DNA of 64,000 bases from Leptospira harrisiae (GTDB lineage Bacteria; Spirochaetota; Leptospiria; Leptospirales; Leptospiraceae). Positions 35,417 through 43,747 of this stretch are shown in pieces. Numbering within the stretch: position 1 is the stretch's first letter; the number at the start of each line of letters is the position of its first letter. Under the pieces are notes generated by a model. It made no database searches and was not told the origin of the DNA. It saw only the letters and a list, made by a program, of their open reading frames with translations. The translations under genes and the position numbers were made by a program. The stretch covers positions 124,001 to 188,000 of the forward strand of contig NZ_NPDX01000004.1 of NCBI RefSeq assembly GCF_002811945.1, read 5' to 3'.

Positions 35417-37160
35417 AAAAGAAAAACGCTAACCCAACAATTCCCATATACAAATAAGAAAGTAGATTTCCATACAATCTATAAAAAGTCATTTCACCTG
35501 GAATTACTTGAACTTTTTTGCGAATGATAGCCGTTGTTTCGATAGGAGTAAAATCATTATCAATGTTGCGACCAAGATGATCCGTAAAAACCGACGTGCC
35601 AGAGTTAGTTGAACGAACAATCCACTTACGAAATTCTATTGCACGAAGTCGACCTAACGTATGGTGTTGGTATGTTTCTACTGAATTTCCATACCACTTG
35701 TCATTGGTTACATTGACAATGAAATCAGGATCACCAGAAAACTTTCTCACAAACTCGGAGATGATTACTTCATAACAAATCAAAGGCAAAAAACTGCCGA
35801 TTTGTTTTTCTTCCACTCTGTCCTTGGAATAATATTCCCTAACTGCTGCGGGTCCCATCGTCACAGTATCTTCAAAATGAAGGTCTTTTGTTTGCGTAGA
35901 ACTCGTCTTTCTTGGTTCATAATAAGGAATTAAATTTAGATTGGTTCCCGGTGCAAACTGTCCGGTTTGTCCAGACAAAGCATACATCCAATCAAATGGC
36001 ATATACTCCCCAAAGATTAGCAAAAAAACCTTTTGGTAACTATTCCTTCTTTCTCCGTTGGGATTCATAATCACAGAAGAATTATACATCCGAACATCTC
36101 GTCGAGAGACCCGACCGGGTGGGGCATCTGGATTTAGGTCTGCATCCAATTCATTATAAAATAGATTTGTTCCATGCCTTAAACTAATAATGGCCATTAG
36201 CGATTCAAACTGATGCCAATAAATGCGACTGTACCGAGTGATATCAGAATCATGGGTTGTAAAAAAAGGCACACCAGACTCTGGTAAAACCACTAGATCC
36301 ACGGGGTTTTCTTTTAATTCTCTCTCCGTCATAGAATCGATTCGTGCCATTAAATTTCGAATCTCTTCAATAGGATTTCTGCCGTCTCGAAATTCCAAAG
36401 GTGCATTTGGTTGTACGATTAGGACATCCCTTTCAGCGATCGGTTTTACCTTGGACCATTTTTGGAATAAGTAATATCCGTTCCCAAAAAACAAAACCAG
36501 AACCAAAACAAAACCAAGTCCACCGAATAAAAATTGTTTTTGAAAACCTTTGTGTTTCGAAAGAAAGTTTGTCAGTAACCTAAAAAAAGTTTTTGGTTTT
36601 CTTAAATAAAATAAATAATAAGAAACAAAAAACAAAAATGCGGACAATCCGTACGCACTCGTATATTCAGCGTTTTGTGCTAAAATATGATTTTCGGCGA
36701 CAACATTCCCAAAATACCAGGGGAAAACTTGGGGAGTGAAAAATTCGGCAAAAAGAATTGAAAACGAAGCAATGAGAGGAAAAAATCGCCCTACTCGTTT
36801 GGCTAAAAAAGAAAAAACCAAAAGATAAACAGGAAATTTAAAATTCAAAAGAATCGCAGAACCAATAAAAATAGGAACAGCTAAATACCAATCAAATCCA
36901 CCAAAAACAGTGGTCATATGGTAAATCCAATGGAAGGAAATGAAATAAAATAGAATTGAAAAACCAAGCCCGTGAAAAATTAGTTTTTTCCACTCACCAC
37001 GATTTCTTTTTTCAATGAGAAAAAGACCAAAGGGAGCAAACCAAACAAAAAAAGGTAAATTTAGGGGTGCAAATGAGAGAAAAGAAAATGCAGCAGTGAT
37101 CGAATAACAAAAAACGGATATGAACCCTTCGCGTGAAATTAAAAAACGTATCAGCTTCAT
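35397..37160 (-). CDS. lnt: Apolipoprotein N-acyltransferase
   Basis: Lnt adds the third acyl chain to lipoproteins in the inner membrane. The 587-residue protein has about seven hydrophobic helices in residues 10-230 and then a nitrilase-type domain. The catalytic Glu is in VVLPESGVPFF, the Lys in YQKVFLLIFGEYMPFDW and the Cys in LICYEV. A final helix closes the protein. The segment NVTNDKWYGNSVETYQHH is highly conserved in Lnt. It overlaps the downstream 513-residue gene by 20 bases, and a PIN/TRAM gene lies 24 bases upstream. Confidence 0.93.
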   Translation of the reverse strand: MKLIRFLISREGFISVFCYSITAAFSFLSFAPLNLPFFVWFAPFGLFLIEKRNRGEWKKLIFHGLGFSILFYFISFHWIYHMTTVFGGFDWYLAVPIFIGSAILLNFKFPVYLLVFSFLAKRVGRFFPLIASFSILFAEFFTPQVFPWYFGNVVAENHILAQNAEYTSAYGLSAFLFFVSYYLFYLRKPKTFFRLLTNFLSKHKGFQKQFLFGGLGFVLVLVLFFGNGYYLFQKWSKVKPIAERDVLIVQPNAPLEFRDGRNPIEEIRNLMARIDSMTERELKENPVDLVVLPESGVPFFTTHDSDITRYSRIYWHQFESLMAIISLRHGTNLFYNELDADLNPDAPPGRVSRRDVRMYNSSVIMNPNGERRNSYQKVFLLIFGEYMPFDWMYALSGQTGQFAPGTNLNLIPYYEPRKTSSTQTKDLHFEDTVTMGPAAVREYYSKDRVEEKQIGSFLPLICYEVIISEFVRKFSGDPDFIVNVTNDKWYGNSVETYQHHTLGRLRAIEFRKWIVRSTNSGTSVFTDHLGRNIDNDFTPIETTAIIRKKVQVIPGEMTFYRLYGNLLSYLYMGIVGLAFFFYAKRNP

Positions 37161-37184
37161 ATCCGTTAGACTACTAAAATTAAA

Positions 37185-38222
37185 TTACGATTTGTTGTAG
37201 TTATTGTTACCGTTTTGCACTTTTGTAAAAATCATTTTACCAGCAGCGGTTTGGATGATACTTGTGACAACCACTCGCACATCTTTACCAACTAAGTGAC
37301 CACCGTTTTCAATCACAACCATGGTTCCATCTTCTAAATAACCGATCCCTTGGTTTTCGTCCTTTCCTTCTTTGATGACGGAAATTTGGAATTCTTCCCC
37401 AGGAAGAACCACTGGTTTCAGAGCATTCGCAAGATTGTTTAAGTTGAGAACGCGAACCCCTTGTAACTCAGCCACTTTGTTTAAGTTGAAGTCGTTGGTA
37501 ACAACTGCCCCACCAGTATCACGTGCTAGTTTGACTAGTTTTGCATCGACTTCTCTTGTGTCTGAATAATCAGTATAAGTGATTTTTACTTCAATAGAAC
37601 CTTTTCTTTGGAGTTTGTTCAACATCTCGAGGCCTCGTCGACCACGAGCTCGTTTGATAGGATCTGAAGAATCGGAGATAAGTTGGATCTCACGTAACAC
37701 AAAATTTGGAAGGATGAGTGGACCATCTAAAAAATGTGTGTCTGCAATATCCAAAATACGACCATCGATGACAACAGACGTATCTAAAATTTTATCGCGA
37801 ATTTGACTGTTTCCTGTTTCTAGTCCAGGAATTTGGAAACTGGATCCACCTGCAGAACTTCCGCCTCCGAAAATACCAAGTCCAGGTTTTTTAGCAAAAG
37901 CCACTCCCGTTTTGATTCCTGTTAAAAACAAAAGAACCGCAACAAAAATTGCAATGGATTTATAACCAGATTCGTTTAAGAGGCTGACAGGGAATGCAGC
38001 AATGGACAAACCGAGGAGGGCTCCAACGCTTGCACAAAGTACAACATCGGCTTTGATTTCAGGGAACAATTTTCTTTCACCTAACACGAGCACTAGGGAA
38101 TACGTGAGAATGATTCCAGCAAGAGACCCCGCCAAAACGAGGTTTTGCGATTCTGAATATAAGAAGAAAAACGATACCGAAGAGACAAAAATTGTCCCAA
38201 GGGTTGAAAGTAAGTGTTTCAT
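37185..38222 (-). CDS. PIN/TRAM-domain membrane protein (YacL-like)
   Basis: This 345-residue protein has four N-terminal membrane helices (about 5-110). A glycine/serine-rich linker follows, then a PIN nuclease-type domain starting with [20 protein letters not shown], whose acidic residues bind metal, and [17 protein letters not shown]. The C-terminal TRAM domain (about 280-335) begins [17 protein letters not shown]. The family is widespread and may act on RNA at the membrane; targets are unknown. It lies between carD (39-base gap) and lnt in the same orientation. Confidence 0.9.
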   Translation of the reverse strand: MKHLLSTLGTIFVSSVSFFFLYSESQNLVLAGSLAGIILTYSLVLVLGERKLFPEIKADVVLCASVGALLGLSIAAFPVSLLNESGYKSIAIFVAVLLFLTGIKTGVAFAKKPGLGIFGGGSSAGGSSFQIPGLETGNSQIRDKILDTSVVIDGRILDIADTHFLDGPLILPNFVLREIQLISDSSDPIKRARGRRGLEMLNKLQRKGSIEVKITYTDYSDTREVDAKLVKLARDTGGAVVTNDFNLNKVAELQGVRVLNLNNLANALKPVVLPGEEFQISVIKEGKDENQGIGYLEDGTMVVIENGGHLVGKDVRVVVTSIIQTAAGKMIFTKVQNGNNNYNKS

Positions 38223-38261
38223 AACTCAATCCTTGTAAAAGAGTTGAGCAAAAACGGAAGT

Positions 38262-38843
38262 TTATTCTAAATCTAGATCATCATCCAATTCTTTTGGAGG
38301 TGGTGCTGGAGCCAATCCCTGAACCGAAGCCGCAAGCACGTCTGAGACGATGTTTCCTGCTTCTTCTTGGGGTACACCTTTACTAAGTGCAATTTCCATC
38401 TTTACTAAATTATAGGCGCTCTCATAGAGCTTTCTTTCCATAATGGAAAGTTCTTTGCCATAGGCACGTCTGTAAAGATTACGGCAAACATCAGCCACTT
38501 CGAAAATGGAACCAGATTTAATCTTGTTCATATTGTTCTGGTAACGGACTTTCCAGTCCTCTTCCGTGTCGACCTCATCCTTTTTTAGGAGAGTGAGAAC
38601 TTTTTTGATCTCTTTTTTATCAATGATCGACCGGATACCCACATCCATTGCCCGATCCACAGGGATAGAGACCTTCATTTTGGAACCTTGAATTTCCAAA
38701 CTGTAACAGTCTTTTTTCTTTCCCAGAATCAGCTTTTTCGCAACTTCTGTGACTTCACCTACACCATGGATAGGGTATACAACGTAGTCCCCAACCTTGA
38801 ATTTAGGCTCTTTAGTTTTTTCGTTTAGTTTTTTTGTAGCCAA
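38262..38843 (-). CDS. carD: CarD-family transcriptional regulator
   Basis: The 193-residue protein has an N-terminal CarD/RNAP-interaction Tudor-like domain ([20 protein letters not shown]; the YP-x-HG signature is typical) and a helical C-terminal DNA-contacting domain (about 75-170). CarD binds the RNA polymerase beta subunit and stabilises promoter complexes. Translation begins at TTG (38841-38843); no better start precedes the conserved domain. A near-consensus promoter lies 37-64 bases upstream, so it can be expressed independently of the SPOR gene before it. An Ala/Pro-rich tail ends in acidic residues. Confidence 0.94.
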   Translation of the reverse strand: MATKKLNEKTKEPKFKVGDYVVYPIHGVGEVTEVAKKLILGKKKDCYSLEIQGSKMKVSIPVDRAMDVGIRSIIDKKEIKKVLTLLKKDEVDTEEDWKVRYQNNMNKIKSGSIFEVADVCRNLYRRAYGKELSIMERKLYESAYNLVKMEIALSKGVPQEEAGNIVSDVLAASVQGLAPAPPPKELDDDLDLE

Positions 38844-38879
38844 GTAAGTATAATAACTTCCGTAAATACTCTTGCCATG

Positions 38880-38907
38880 AGTATACCTGAAAATTGACGA
38901 ATGTCAA
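38880..38907 (-). promoter_or_regulatory. Strong sigma-70 promoter of carD within inverted repeats
   Basis: On the minus strand TTGACA (38902-38907) and TATACT (38880-38885) are separated by 16 bases, both near consensus. The -35 lies in the inverted repeat TTGAC-4-GTCAA. The -10 overlaps a second repeat, ATACTC-7-GAGTAT (38866-38884), which extends into the expected start-of-transcript region. Repeats at both boxes suggest a repressor or autoregulatory site. Confidence 0.7.
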
Positions 38908-38926
38908 GGAAGTTGGCAAAAATAGT

Positions 38927-39547
38927 TCAGAATCGAATAGTTTTTACTTGGGCATCGGACAAAGCAGGAAGTTTGGACTTAACAGCTTCCAAAGTTTCCT
39001 TTGCGTCTTCCAAACGGTAAAAATATCCGGCAAAGAGTTTGCCCGTTGAAGTACGAAAGATCCTTCCTCGCAGACTAGGATTTGTATCAATTAACTGTTT
39101 TCCGACAGCCACGGCTTCTTCCGGTGTGAAATCCCCAATTTGAACCATATAATTGATCTGGTCATTTTTCGGAGGGAACTTCAAAGTTTGCGGGAATGGA
39201 GATCCAACGGATGGGCTCGGTTCATTGGACTGGTTCCCTTCCTTATCCCTACCCTCTTCTTCTGGGTTTGCCGTTGTGACTTTGGGTGCCGGTAACCTTT
39301 GTGTTGCACCGACATTCGAAAAGGAAGTCTCCGAGTTTTCTTTAAATTTAGTTTCTTTTTGGCCTAGTTGGATGCCTACCACCATACCGGAAGTGAACAA
39401 TAAAATTCCACCAATGAGAAGAATGAAGGCCGATTTAGGCTTTTGAGTGTTACCGAGATAAGAATGTGTTTGTGGAGAATAGGATGGAACCTCACCTTCT
39501 AAAGGTCGGCCGGATCTAAGCTTTCTCGAATAGTCTATATTTTGCAT
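38927..39547 (-). CDS. SPOR-domain membrane protein
   Basis: The 206-residue product has a cytoplasmic N-terminus and one transmembrane helix (about 38-58, SAFILLIGGILLFTSGMVVG). A Pro/Ser/Asn/Glu-rich linker follows, then a C-terminal SPOR domain (about 130-205) starting NYMVQIGDFTPEEAVAVGKQL and ending AKETLEAVKSKLPALSD. SPOR domains bind denuded glycan strands of peptidoglycan, often at the division site. It is probably an inner-membrane protein acting in the periplasm. It precedes carD, but carD has its own promoter. Confidence 0.88.
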   Translation of the reverse strand: MQNIDYSRKLRSGRPLEGEVPSYSPQTHSYLGNTQKPKSAFILLIGGILLFTSGMVVGIQLGQKETKFKENSETSFSNVGATQRLPAPKVTTANPEEEGRDKEGNQSNEPSPSVGSPFPQTLKFPPKNDQINYMVQIGDFTPEEAVAVGKQLIDTNPSLRGRIFRTSTGKLFAGYFYRLEDAKETLEAVKSKLPALSDAQVKTIRF

Positions 39548-39586
39548 GGGCGTTCCGGTATCTCTATTACTTTAATTGTCGGACAC

Positions 39587-39613
39587 CAATTCGAAAAAAT
39601 AGAATTGTTTTTT
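39587..39613 (+). other. Hairpin plus T-run in the leader upstream of the methyltransferase gene
   Basis: CAATTC (39587-39592) pairs with GAATTG (39602-39607) around a 9-base A-rich loop and is followed by six T residues. It lies about 40 bases before the plus-strand methyltransferase start, with no plus-strand gene ending upstream. It could be an attenuator, but the stem is short and AT-rich. Confidence 0.3.
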
Positions 39614-39652
39614 AATGAAAACAGAATGATTCCAAATTCACCTAGATCGTAG

Positions 39653-40321
39653 TTGAATCCACTAGTCCTAGTTCAAAAATGTGATAACAAAATCGTGAAT
39701 TGCCCTCTTTGTGAATCTGAATCAAACCAGTTTTTTACCAATCGGTTTCGCTCTTACAATCGATGCCGAAATTGCCTTTCTATCTTTATGGATCCAAAGT
39801 TTTGGCCAAATCAAGAGGAAGAGAAACAAAGATATTTAGAACACAATAACGATGTGAAAGACATCCGTTACCAAAACTTTTTAAAGCCTATAGTGGAAAA
39901 GGTTTTGTTAAATCAAAAATCTACAGATCGTGGATTGGATTATGGAGCCGGACCCGGTCCTGTCGTTCAATATCTATTGAATGAAGCTGGTTATCCCATC
40001 CATTTGTATGATCCCTTTTTTCATAATGATCCAGAAAAAATCAAACAATCTTATGATTACATCATCCTGACAGAAGTGGTAGAACATTTCCATTTTCCAA
40101 AAAATGAATTTCAAACTTTATACAATTTATTAAATCCAAACGGAAGCCTTTATATCCTAACTCATCCGTATGATGACGATATAGATTTCGAAAAATGGTA
40201 TTACAAAAACGACCAAACACATACTTTCTTTTATACAAAAGAATCTTTCGTATGGATCTTAAATCATTATGGATTCAAAAACTTGGAAATTGAGGATCGA
40301 ATCATTCAATTCAAAAAGTAA
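39653..40321 (+). CDS. Class I SAM-dependent methyltransferase with N-terminal zinc-binding module
   Basis: The 222-residue protein has an N-terminal cysteine set CPLC...CRNC (about 18-45), likely a zinc ribbon. The methyltransferase fold has motif I LDYGAGPGPVVQYL and motif II region IHLYDPFF. The post-II strand is DYIILTEVVEHFHFPK and a C-terminal strand is GSLYILTHPY. It resembles small methyltransferases that modify metabolites or capsule sugars; the acceptor cannot be named. TTG at 39653 is the probable start, because an in-frame TAG precedes it. It stands alone between divergent and convergent neighbours. Confidence 0.83.
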   Translation: MNPLVLVQKCDNKIVNCPLCESESNQFFTNRFRSYNRCRNCLSIFMDPKFWPNQEEEKQRYLEHNNDVKDIRYQNFLKPIVEKVLLNQKSTDRGLDYGAGPGPVVQYLLNEAGYPIHLYDPFFHNDPEKIKQSYDYIILTEVVEHFHFPKNEFQTLYNLLNPNGSLYILTHPYDDDIDFEKWYYKNDQTHTFFYTKESFVWILNHYGFKNLEIEDRIIQFKK

Positions 40322-40342
40322 ACTCTCCACGGATTTGATATT

Positions 40343-42295
40343 TTAAGTTTTTTCTCTTAACTCAATTAATTTAGAATTATCCGGCTCCAATATTTCAATT
40401 TGTTTGAGTATGTATACAAATCTGTCTTTATCTCCACTTAACCGACAAACATCTGCTAAGTGAACCAAATTTCCAATATTTGAAGGCTGCCGCAACCTCA
40501 CTCTTTCACTTAACTCTTGAGACTCTTCTAAAAAGGATTTTGATTTGTAAATAGAATACAGCCGTTTGTATAAAACAGAGGTATGAAACATCCATCTTGT
40601 GTCGGATGGGAAATTTTCCAATGCCAAACTTGCATATTCCATTGCCTTAAGTAATACACCTTCTTTCTCATATAACCTAGTTATATATTTTAATTCCTTA
40701 ATGGATATTTCTAAAGCTGAATTATAAGACAAAAGTACATCCAAAGCTTTGCTATATTGTTTTAGTTTAATAAACTTCTTAGCCTCTTTCCAGTAAACTC
40801 CCGGTTTAGTAAAAGACCCTAATTTATATTCCAATGAAATCAAACTTAAATCATCCGAGAACTTCCCTTTTGTCTTCAAAATAGAGATCACATTTTTAAT
40901 ATCTCCATCAGATTCCTCAAGACAGTTTAAAATTAAATTTTGATCTTCGTTAATTTCACGATACCTTCCTGATTCCGATATTACAAGATCATCCTTACCA
41001 TCCGAACCACAAATTATTTTATCTCCTTTTTGCATTTGAAAAACTGAAATAAATCGATTGGTTGGAACTTCCATTACACCTAATTTATAATAATGAATTT
41101 CATCTTCTATAAATCTTGCTTTTCCATCTCGATATAAAATGACCCAAGGATGTTCTAAATTAATAAAGTATAAAGTTCCAGTTGATTCTTCAAGGAGTCC
41201 GAGAACTGCGGATACCAACATTGCCCCATCAAAAGTTTCAAAGATTTTTTGAAGGTCAAGATAACAATCATGTAACCATCTTTCAGGTGACCTATTCGAT
41301 GAAGTTGGATCCATTTTCGAACGGATGACGATGGAATTATAAACTGCCCCAAGGACAATTGCACCACCTGCACCTTGGATAGACTTACCCATTGCATCCC
41401 CATTAATAAAGGCTTTGTATCGTTTACCCTGCAAGATTAAATTATAAACAGATACATAATCACCACCTAACTGGTATTCCTTGCTCCTGAACTTAAATTT
41501 TTTGTATTGATTGACAATAGTATCAATATTTAGAGCATTCCCATCAGTTTCATGCCCCAACAAAGGTTCCAACAGCAATGATGTTAAAAAATAATCTCCG
41601 TCTTGCTGAGACTTTAATGTCTGTATTTCTTCAACAGTTTTGGTAACTTCTTCATTTTTATTAATAATTAGTTTGTGGTTTAAAAAAGAATGAAATCGAT
41701 ATCTTTCCATAATGAGACCACTAAAAATCCCAAGAACATAACTAATTGCTAAGTTTTGCATCGAATAACTTGCCGCTGCCGTGCTTAGATCAGGTTTATA
41801 TACAATGACTGAAATAAAAAAAAGCAATATAGAGATAGGATAGTAGAAAAATAAAGTTTTTCTAGGGAGTGGTAAAAAAGGAAGGATCATCACGAGCATC
41901 TGGTATCCAGAAACATAAGGTGCATCGTCTGCGATCCGACCTGTATAATATGCGGCCGTGAACAAGAGGTAAGCATAAGTGAGGTAAGCCCATGTAAGTC
42001 CTTCCCAAGAAGAAAACTTGTTTTTAAAATGATTGTAGAAAATAAAAACAATATAGGAAAAACAAAAGAGGCTATATCCAATGCGAAAGTAAAATAATTC
42101 GGGAAATTCGGGATGGAGTTTTGCATCCGTATCAAATGCAAAACCTAACATACCAAAGACGCCAATGATACTTCCGGGAATTTGAATGATTCGAGTGTGT
42201 CTGTCTAATTCCTTTACGTAATCGTCGTTATAGATTTTCCTCTCAGGAATTAGATCTAAAAATTGTGAGAGAATCGTTTTTAGGTAGTGATACAC
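40343..42295 (-). CDS. Membrane SpoIIE/PP2C-type phosphatase with TPR-like tail
   Basis: This 650-residue protein has about six membrane helices in residues 30-200 and a coiled coil. A SpoIIE-type PP2C domain follows, with metal motifs in GGDY, NGDAMGKSIQG, GSDGKDD and DDLSLI. TPR-like helices end the protein. The phosphatase-TPR part, including the preceding QQDGDYFLTSLLLEPL, closely matches the C-terminus of the 1904-residue protein at 2911-8625. It probably dephosphorylates a STAS-type antagonist in response to a membrane signal. A terminator separates it from the upstream oxidase operon. Partner and signal are unknown. Confidence 0.88.
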   Translation of the reverse strand: MYHYLKTILSQFLDLIPERKIYNDDYVKELDRHTRIIQIPGSIIGVFGMLGFAFDTDAKLHPEFPELFYFRIGYSLFCFSYIVFIFYNHFKNKFSSWEGLTWAYLTYAYLLFTAAYYTGRIADDAPYVSGYQMLVMILPFLPLPRKTLFFYYPISILLFFISVIVYKPDLSTAAASYSMQNLAISYVLGIFSGLIMERYRFHSFLNHKLIINKNEEVTKTVEEIQTLKSQQDGDYFLTSLLLEPLLGHETDGNALNIDTIVNQYKKFKFRSKEYQLGGDYVSVYNLILQGKRYKAFINGDAMGKSIQGAGGAIVLGAVYNSIVIRSKMDPTSSNRSPERWLHDCYLDLQKIFETFDGAMLVSAVLGLLEESTGTLYFINLEHPWVILYRDGKARFIEDEIHYYKLGVMEVPTNRFISVFQMQKGDKIICGSDGKDDLVISESGRYREINEDQNLILNCLEESDGDIKNVISILKTKGKFSDDLSLISLEYKLGSFTKPGVYWKEAKKFIKLKQYSKALDVLLSYNSALEISIKELKYITRLYEKEGVLLKAMEYASLALENFPSDTRWMFHTSVLYKRLYSIYKSKSFLEESQELSERVRLRQPSNIGNLVHLADVCRLSGDKDRFVYILKQIEILEPDNSKLIELREKT

Positions 42296-42310
42296 GATTC
42301 TTCATTAGAC

Positions 42311-42336
42311 GAAAAAGCCCGCACGAGGGCGGGCTT
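42311..42336 (-). terminator. Intrinsic terminator of the cytochrome oxidase operon
   Basis: AAGCCCGC (42315-42322) and GCGGGCTT (42329-42336) form a perfect 8-bp GC-rich stem with a 6-base loop. On the minus strand it is followed by TTTTTC. It lies about 28 bases after the subunit IV gene and just before the next minus-strand gene, so it ends the cox transcript. Confidence 0.85.
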
Positions 42337-42363
42337 CTTTGAAAATGTTTTGTCTATTTTTTT

Positions 42364-42960
42364 CTAGAAGAATGGTTTTGCTGGGAACTCTGTCGAAGGA
42401 GCAATCCTAGAAATAATGTCTCCAAAAGAGAAAGCAAACAACAGTGCCAAGAAGGCAAATGCAGATAGGAAAATAACACGGTTCAGCATATTATCATACT
42501 TTAAATGCATGAAGTAAGCCAAAACGAAAAAAGCCTTACATGTTGCCACAGCCATTGCGACAATCATGTTCCACTTTCCTAAATCATATTGCGCTACCCA
42601 AACTGTGATGAATGTTCCAAAGAATAAGGCTAAAAGAACAAAAACATATGTTTTAATCGAAATCACATGGTGATCCGGTTCTTCTTCCTCTTCTCCATCT
42701 TCAACCCACATGGAAGCAGAAGCATGGTCTTCTTTGTGATCTTCATCACCCATAACAAATTTCAATAACTTGTTATCTTTGTTTTCTTCTGTAAATTTTG
42801 CAAAACGATCTGTTTGAAAAAACTGACCGAACCAGTTTACGATAAATCCTAAAATGGTAGCAGTTGCAATCCCCGGAGCAAAGATTCCAAATCCAAGAAT
42901 TGGAGTGAACACCGCAACGAGGGCTATGAAGTAAAGTCCGTAATTGATTACGTATTCCAT
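42364..42960 (-). CDS. Cytochrome c oxidase subunit IV family protein
   Basis: The 198-residue protein has two N-terminal helices with a cytoplasmic loop rich in Lys, Asp and Glu (about 55-95), including a run of acidic residues. Three more helices follow (about 100-185), with KAFFVLAYFMHLKYDNMLNR, the conserved subunit IV/CyoD-type helix. It is an accessory inner-membrane subunit of the aa3 oxidase. It is the last gene of the operon, 13 bases after subunit III and directly before the terminator. The N-terminal extension is longer than in typical CyoD/CtaF proteins (about 100 residues). Confidence 0.85.
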   Translation of the reverse strand: MEYVINYGLYFIALVAVFTPILGFGIFAPGIATATILGFIVNWFGQFFQTDRFAKFTEENKDNKLLKFVMGDEDHKEDHASASMWVEDGEEEEEPDHHVISIKTYVFVLLALFFGTFITVWVAQYDLGKWNMIVAMAVATCKAFFVLAYFMHLKYDNMLNRVIFLSAFAFLALLFAFSFGDIISRIAPSTEFPAKPFF

Positions 42961-42973
42961 TCGATAATACCTT

Positions 42974-43747
42974 TTATCCTACCAAATAAAGAAGTGGAAA
43001 GAGGTAAATCCATACCAAATCCACAACGTGCCAGAAAAGACCCACACCTTCAACAGGAGTGTAATATTCAGGACCAACCTTTCTTCGAAGAGTTTTGATA
43101 AAAACCCAGAAGATAAGGAAAGCGCCAGCTACTACGTGAACTCCGTGAAGACCCGTCATAACAAAGTAAAAGCCGTAAAACATTTCCCATTTTGGCTGTG
43201 AGATCACCGCTTTCAAACGAGTGACTTCTTCTGCGCTTACATGGTTCTTTTCTAGTTCTGCAGGATTTTTTAAGAGAGCGGAAATTTTAGATTCACACTC
43301 TGCTCTTTTTCCACCTGCCCCACAAGAAGGATCAACTAACGAAAATTTGCCGGGAACAGTTCCTACATGGAACTTGTGGCTGTATTCGAAGTATTTAATT
43401 ACCATGAAGGCACCAGCACAAGCTATGGTTAAGGCAAGCATGATAGCTGCAATTTTATGCAAACCACGTTGCACGTAGTTAATCGCAGCAGCCATGGTGA
43501 AGGAACTGATCAGAAGGACTACGGTGTTTACCGCGCCCATTTTCCAATCCAATGTTTCCGAACCATTTTTAAAAACAGTTGGGTAAAGAGAATGATAGAT
43601 GAGGTAACCTACGAATAGGCCACCGAACATCAGGATTTCAGTGCAAAGGAATAACCAGATTCCTTGTTTGGAAGAGGCATATTGGTGTTCTGCACTCTTA
43701 AAATGGTGTTGATGTTGAAATTCACTTGAAGAACTAACGGAAGTCAT
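42974..43747 (-). CDS. ctaE: Cytochrome c oxidase subunit III
   Basis: The 257-residue inner-membrane subunit has about five to six helices. It carries the family patterns GIWLFLCTEILMFGGLFVGY near the N-terminus, TGLHGVHVVAGAFLIFWV, and EGVGLFWHVVDLVWIYLFPLLYL at the C-terminus. An insert with cysteines (PSCGAGGKRAECESK, about 140-160) lies in a periplasmic loop between helices; this is unusual and may form a disulfide. The 5' end overlaps coxA by 14 bases, giving coupled translation. Confidence 0.93.
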   Translation of the reverse strand: MTSVSSSSEFQHQHHFKSAEHQYASSKQGIWLFLCTEILMFGGLFVGYLIYHSLYPTVFKNGSETLDWKMGAVNTVVLLISSFTMAAAINYVQRGLHKIAAIMLALTIACAGAFMVIKYFEYSHKFHVGTVPGKFSLVDPSCGAGGKRAECESKISALLKNPAELEKNHVSAEEVTRLKAVISQPKWEMFYGFYFVMTGLHGVHVVAGAFLIFWVFIKTLRRKVGPEYYTPVEGVGLFWHVVDLVWIYLFPLLYLVG

